From assembly GCA_031270945.1 (NCBI GenBank), contig JAISWZ010000716.1:1-64000 (forward strand): DNA of 64,000 nt, in the 5' to 3' direction. The first letter of the stretch is position 1. Every line of letters starts with the position of its first letter. The translations under genes and the position numbers were made by a program. The notes under the pieces are model-generated. The model worked only from the letters and a program-made list of their open reading frames with translations, had not been told where the DNA came from and did not search any database. Shown here piece by piece: positions 61,490 through 64,000 of this stretch. The DNA is from Clostridiales bacterium (GTDB lineage Bacteria; Bacillota; Clostridia; Lachnospirales; WQUN01).

Positions 61490-62878
61490 TTACTGAGATT
61501 TAAGCAAATCCTTGTTATATTTCACTGGTTTACCACTTGCTATATCAAAGTTGAACCTTCTTAGCAAATAGATCGGGATGGCATGAATCTTGCCATCTAT
61601 GCCAAAAGGGCCTTTCCCCGAAGCTTTTACAACGAAATCAAGCTTCCCGTCCGCTAACGCTTTACTCGCAGACGCATTTTCTCCATAATTCACATCTATA
61701 GCAAACGCAGAGTTTACAGCTCTATTGTGCAAGAAAAAGCCTATCTCGCCATTATCGTATGTCGAATGCAACGGAATATCTGTCAAATACTTGCCGCGCT
61801 CTGATGTTTTAATTATGTCATTCAATGTAATGAATACAAAGTTCTTATACAAACTTCCTATGTCCTCTAGCCCCGCGCCTATTTCTCCCAGCTGCCAGCA
61901 TGCAAAACCGACATCCCCAAAGTAAAATTTTGTTATCGTTTTAAAAGAATTAATGTCGCAACCAGGAACAAACCCGCATCCCTTTATTACGTTAACATCT
62001 GTCAGCCAGCTAACAATCCTTTTCACGGAATCATTATAATCATTCTCGTTTAAAAAGCCAAAATCGCCATCAGATTTAAGCATATATTCTGAGAGTTGCT
62101 TGACAGCCGACTTTCCGCTTGTCTCTTTTAACAGCAGCCTGGTTAAGCAAGCAATGCCGTGTTTTAGCATGGCCTTGTCTTCAAGATTTCTGAAACGCTG
62201 AGATGCTTCCTCAAGAAAAACATCAAGGATTCCGTTCATTCTCCTATCGTATCCGCCAAACCCCCGCATCAAAATATAGTTTCTCAAGACAGCCGGATAT
62301 CCTCCCAATTTTAGGTACAACTCAAAGGCTGCGCTTAATTCCTCATACTTTGACACTTGCGAATTTCCGTACAGGTCTATGGAATCGTACAATCCCCTGA
62401 GCTTGAACGCGCCCAAAAACTCCGGAAAAGACAATCCGCGCATTTCTATTTCTTCAACCTCTTCCGCAATCTTGACCACATTTGGATCATCATACAATCG
62501 CCTTAGATTGCTGCCAGCGGCGATCAAGTGAGACTTCATTTTATGGGTTATGCTGCGCAGCATATTGTAAAATCCTGGACAACACTGAATCTCGTCAACA
62601 AATACAATGGCGCTTGGCGAGTCTTTAAAATCATATTTGAACCTCGAAAAGAAATCCGTGTAAGCTTCCGCTGTTAGAAGCTCGCGGGTTTCTCTTGTCC
62701 ATTCGTCAAATCTTCTTATGTGCTCCGGATTGGAAAAGTCTATGAGGACTACCGTCTCATAGCTTTCATGTGCGAACTTGGATATCGTTGTCGTTTTTCC
62801 GGTTTGCCTACACCCCCCGACTAACAAATTCACTTCCTCGCCAAGCTCCCGGTTCTTCTTCCATCTAGCAAAATCCAA
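61490..62878 (-). CDS. AAA-type ATPase with DUF4143-like C-terminus
   Basis: Walker A VGGCRQTGKTTT, Walker B SAIVFVDEIQCCPGFY, sensor-like HLIAAGSNLRRL, DUF4143-type TKFYFGDVGFACWQLG. Confidence 0.85.
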   Translation of the reverse strand: MDFARWKKNRELGEEVNLLVGGCRQTGKTTTISKFAHESYETVVLIDFSNPEHIRRFDEWTRETRELLTAEAYTDFFSRFKYDFKDSPSAIVFVDEIQCCPGFYNMLRSITHKMKSHLIAAGSNLRRLYDDPNVVKIAEEVEEIEMRGLSFPEFLGAFKLRGLYDSIDLYGNSQVSKYEELSAAFELYLKLGGYPAVLRNYILMRGFGGYDRRMNGILDVFLEEASQRFRNLEDKAMLKHGIACLTRLLLKETSGKSAVKQLSEYMLKSDGDFGFLNENDYNDSVKRIVSWLTDVNVIKGCGFVPGCDINSFKTITKFYFGDVGFACWQLGEIGAGLEDIGSLYKNFVFITLNDIIKTSERGKYLTDIPLHSTYDNGEIGFFLHNRAVNSAFAIDVNYGENASASKALADGKLDFVVKASGKGPFGIDGKIHAIPIYLLRRFNFDIASGKPVKYNKDLLKSQ

Positions 62879-63140
62879 TTCTAGTCTCTAAGGAAATAGA
62901 TGGGGTTCACCTCTTTTTATTTAAAGTTTAGGGCATTCCAGAGCGGTCAGGCATCCAAATCCGGAACTTTTAGCTCGTTTTGGGATGCGCCACAAGTATA
63001 ACTCCTCTCCCATTCCTTTGCAACCCCAAGCAACTCATAAACGCAGAAAAGGGGATCTCTGGTTGAGATCCCCTTTTGCTTACTTCACGAAATTCGCTAT
63101 AAAAACGCTTTTTTGAATCAAGAGCATGAGCATGAAAGCA

Positions 63141-64000
63141 CTAAATCTTCTCCAGCGCGCTCTCCAATATTTCAATCCCTTGGCTTATCTCGTCCTCTGT
63201 CACAATCAAAGGCGGCACAAACCGTATGACATTGGTGCCAGCGTTCACTAGCAGAAGGCCTTTCTCAATGCATTCGGCTATGATAGGAGCGGCTGGGACC
63301 GAGAGCTCAATGCCTTGAAGAAGCCCAATCCCGCGATTGTCCAAAACAGCTGGATACTTCTCCTTCAGTCCTGAAAGCTTCTGGGTCAAGAACTCCCCTA
63401 CTTTGGCGACATGCTCAAGCAGCCCGTTTTCCCAAAGCTCTTGGGTGACAACGTTGCCAGCCGCTGCTGAAAGCGCGTTCCCGCCAAATGTGGAGGCGTG
63501 GTTGCCAGGCTCGAACGCTTTAGCCAGGTCTTTCACTGCCAGAACCGCGCCTATGGGCACTCCGCCGCCAAGGCCTTTCGCCAGAGCTATCGCATCAGGG
63601 ACAACCCCGTAGTTCTCAAATGCGAAGAACTTTCCGGTGCGGCCTACGCCGCACTGAACTTCATCAAAAATGAGGGAGATGCCGTCCCGGTCGCAGATCT
63701 TTCTTGCGCCTTCCAAAAACTCCTTGGTAGCTGGGCGGATTCCACCCTCGCCTTGCACAGGCTCTATTAGTATGGCGCAAGTGCTTGCGTCAACAGAGCT
63801 CTCAAGAGAAGCCAGGTCATTGAATTCCGCATGAGAAATGCCAGGGAAGTGTGGGGCAAACCCCTCTTGGTACTTGAGCTGCCCTGTCGCTCTGACTGCG
63901 GCAAAGGTTCTGCCATGGAATGAGTTTTTCATTGCCACTATCCCAAAGCGCCCGGTTCCGCTTTTGGAAGCGTTGATCCTGGCCAGCTTCAGGCAGCCTT
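63141..64000 (-). CDS. argD: Acetylornithine/class III aminotransferase, 5' part beyond the window
   Basis: KNSFHGRTFAAVRATGQLKYQEGF, LIFDEVQCGVGRTGKFFAFENYGVVPDAIALAKGLGGGVPIGAV; the frame is open to the window edge (GCLKLARINASKSGTGRFGIVAMKNSFHG). Confidence 0.9.
   Translation of the reverse strand, partial: GCLKLARINASKSGTGRFGIVAMKNSFHGRTFAAVRATGQLKYQEGFAPHFPGISHAEFNDLASLESSVDASTCAILIEPVQGEGGIRPATKEFLEGARKICDRDGISLIFDEVQCGVGRTGKFFAFENYGVVPDAIALAKGLGGGVPIGAVLAVKDLAKAFEPGNHASTFGGNALSAAAGNVVTQELWENGLLEHVAKVGEFLTQKLSGLKEKYPAVLDNRGIGLLQGIELSVPAAPIIAECIEKGLLLVNAGTNVIRFVPPLIVTEDEISQGIEILESALEKI

Noticed and set aside
1-64000. tRNA or rRNA genes, prophage
   Set aside because: No tRNA-like T-loop/acceptor patterns or rRNA segments were noticed by eye, and no terminase/capsid/tail proteins appear in the ORF track.

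Overview
This 64 kb window looks like a Firmicutes/Clostridia-type chromosome; that assignment is inferred from gene content only. Confident core content: a secreted GH13 amylase and a GH3 glucosidase, a heterodimeric ABC exporter, galE, an Fe-S aldo/keto reductase, an orphan sensor kinase, a GH51-GH43 arabinan pair, two cytosolic internalin-like LRR proteins, a diverged ISAs1-like transposase with a small acidic ORF, ptb-buk, an acyltransferase, a REC-AraC regulator, a lactate racemase/EtfBA/FAD-LDH operon, an aldehyde dehydrogenase, an SLH-M15 peptidase, an SF1 helicase with a HipA-like kinase, TPR proteins, a DUF4143-type ATPase operon and a partial argD. The main second-look items are: (1) a ~5.9 kb ORF-less region (13.5-19.3 kb) with a 42/43-bp array, a ~20-bp array of ~44 units and four inverted-repeat modules; (2) an AT-rich island (38.8-44.5 kb) between ~160-bp direct repeats, carrying a HEPN-like protein, two short DUF262-like proteins and two copies of a ~370-bp element with a highly conserved, possibly pseudoknotted core; (3) about ten copies of a long palindromic intergenic element (gcatatcccaaaatt...aattttgggatatgc); (4) the helicase/HipA-like pair and a neighbouring ATPase operon that share an upstream motif. 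All calls come from reading sequence and motifs; no database search was run.
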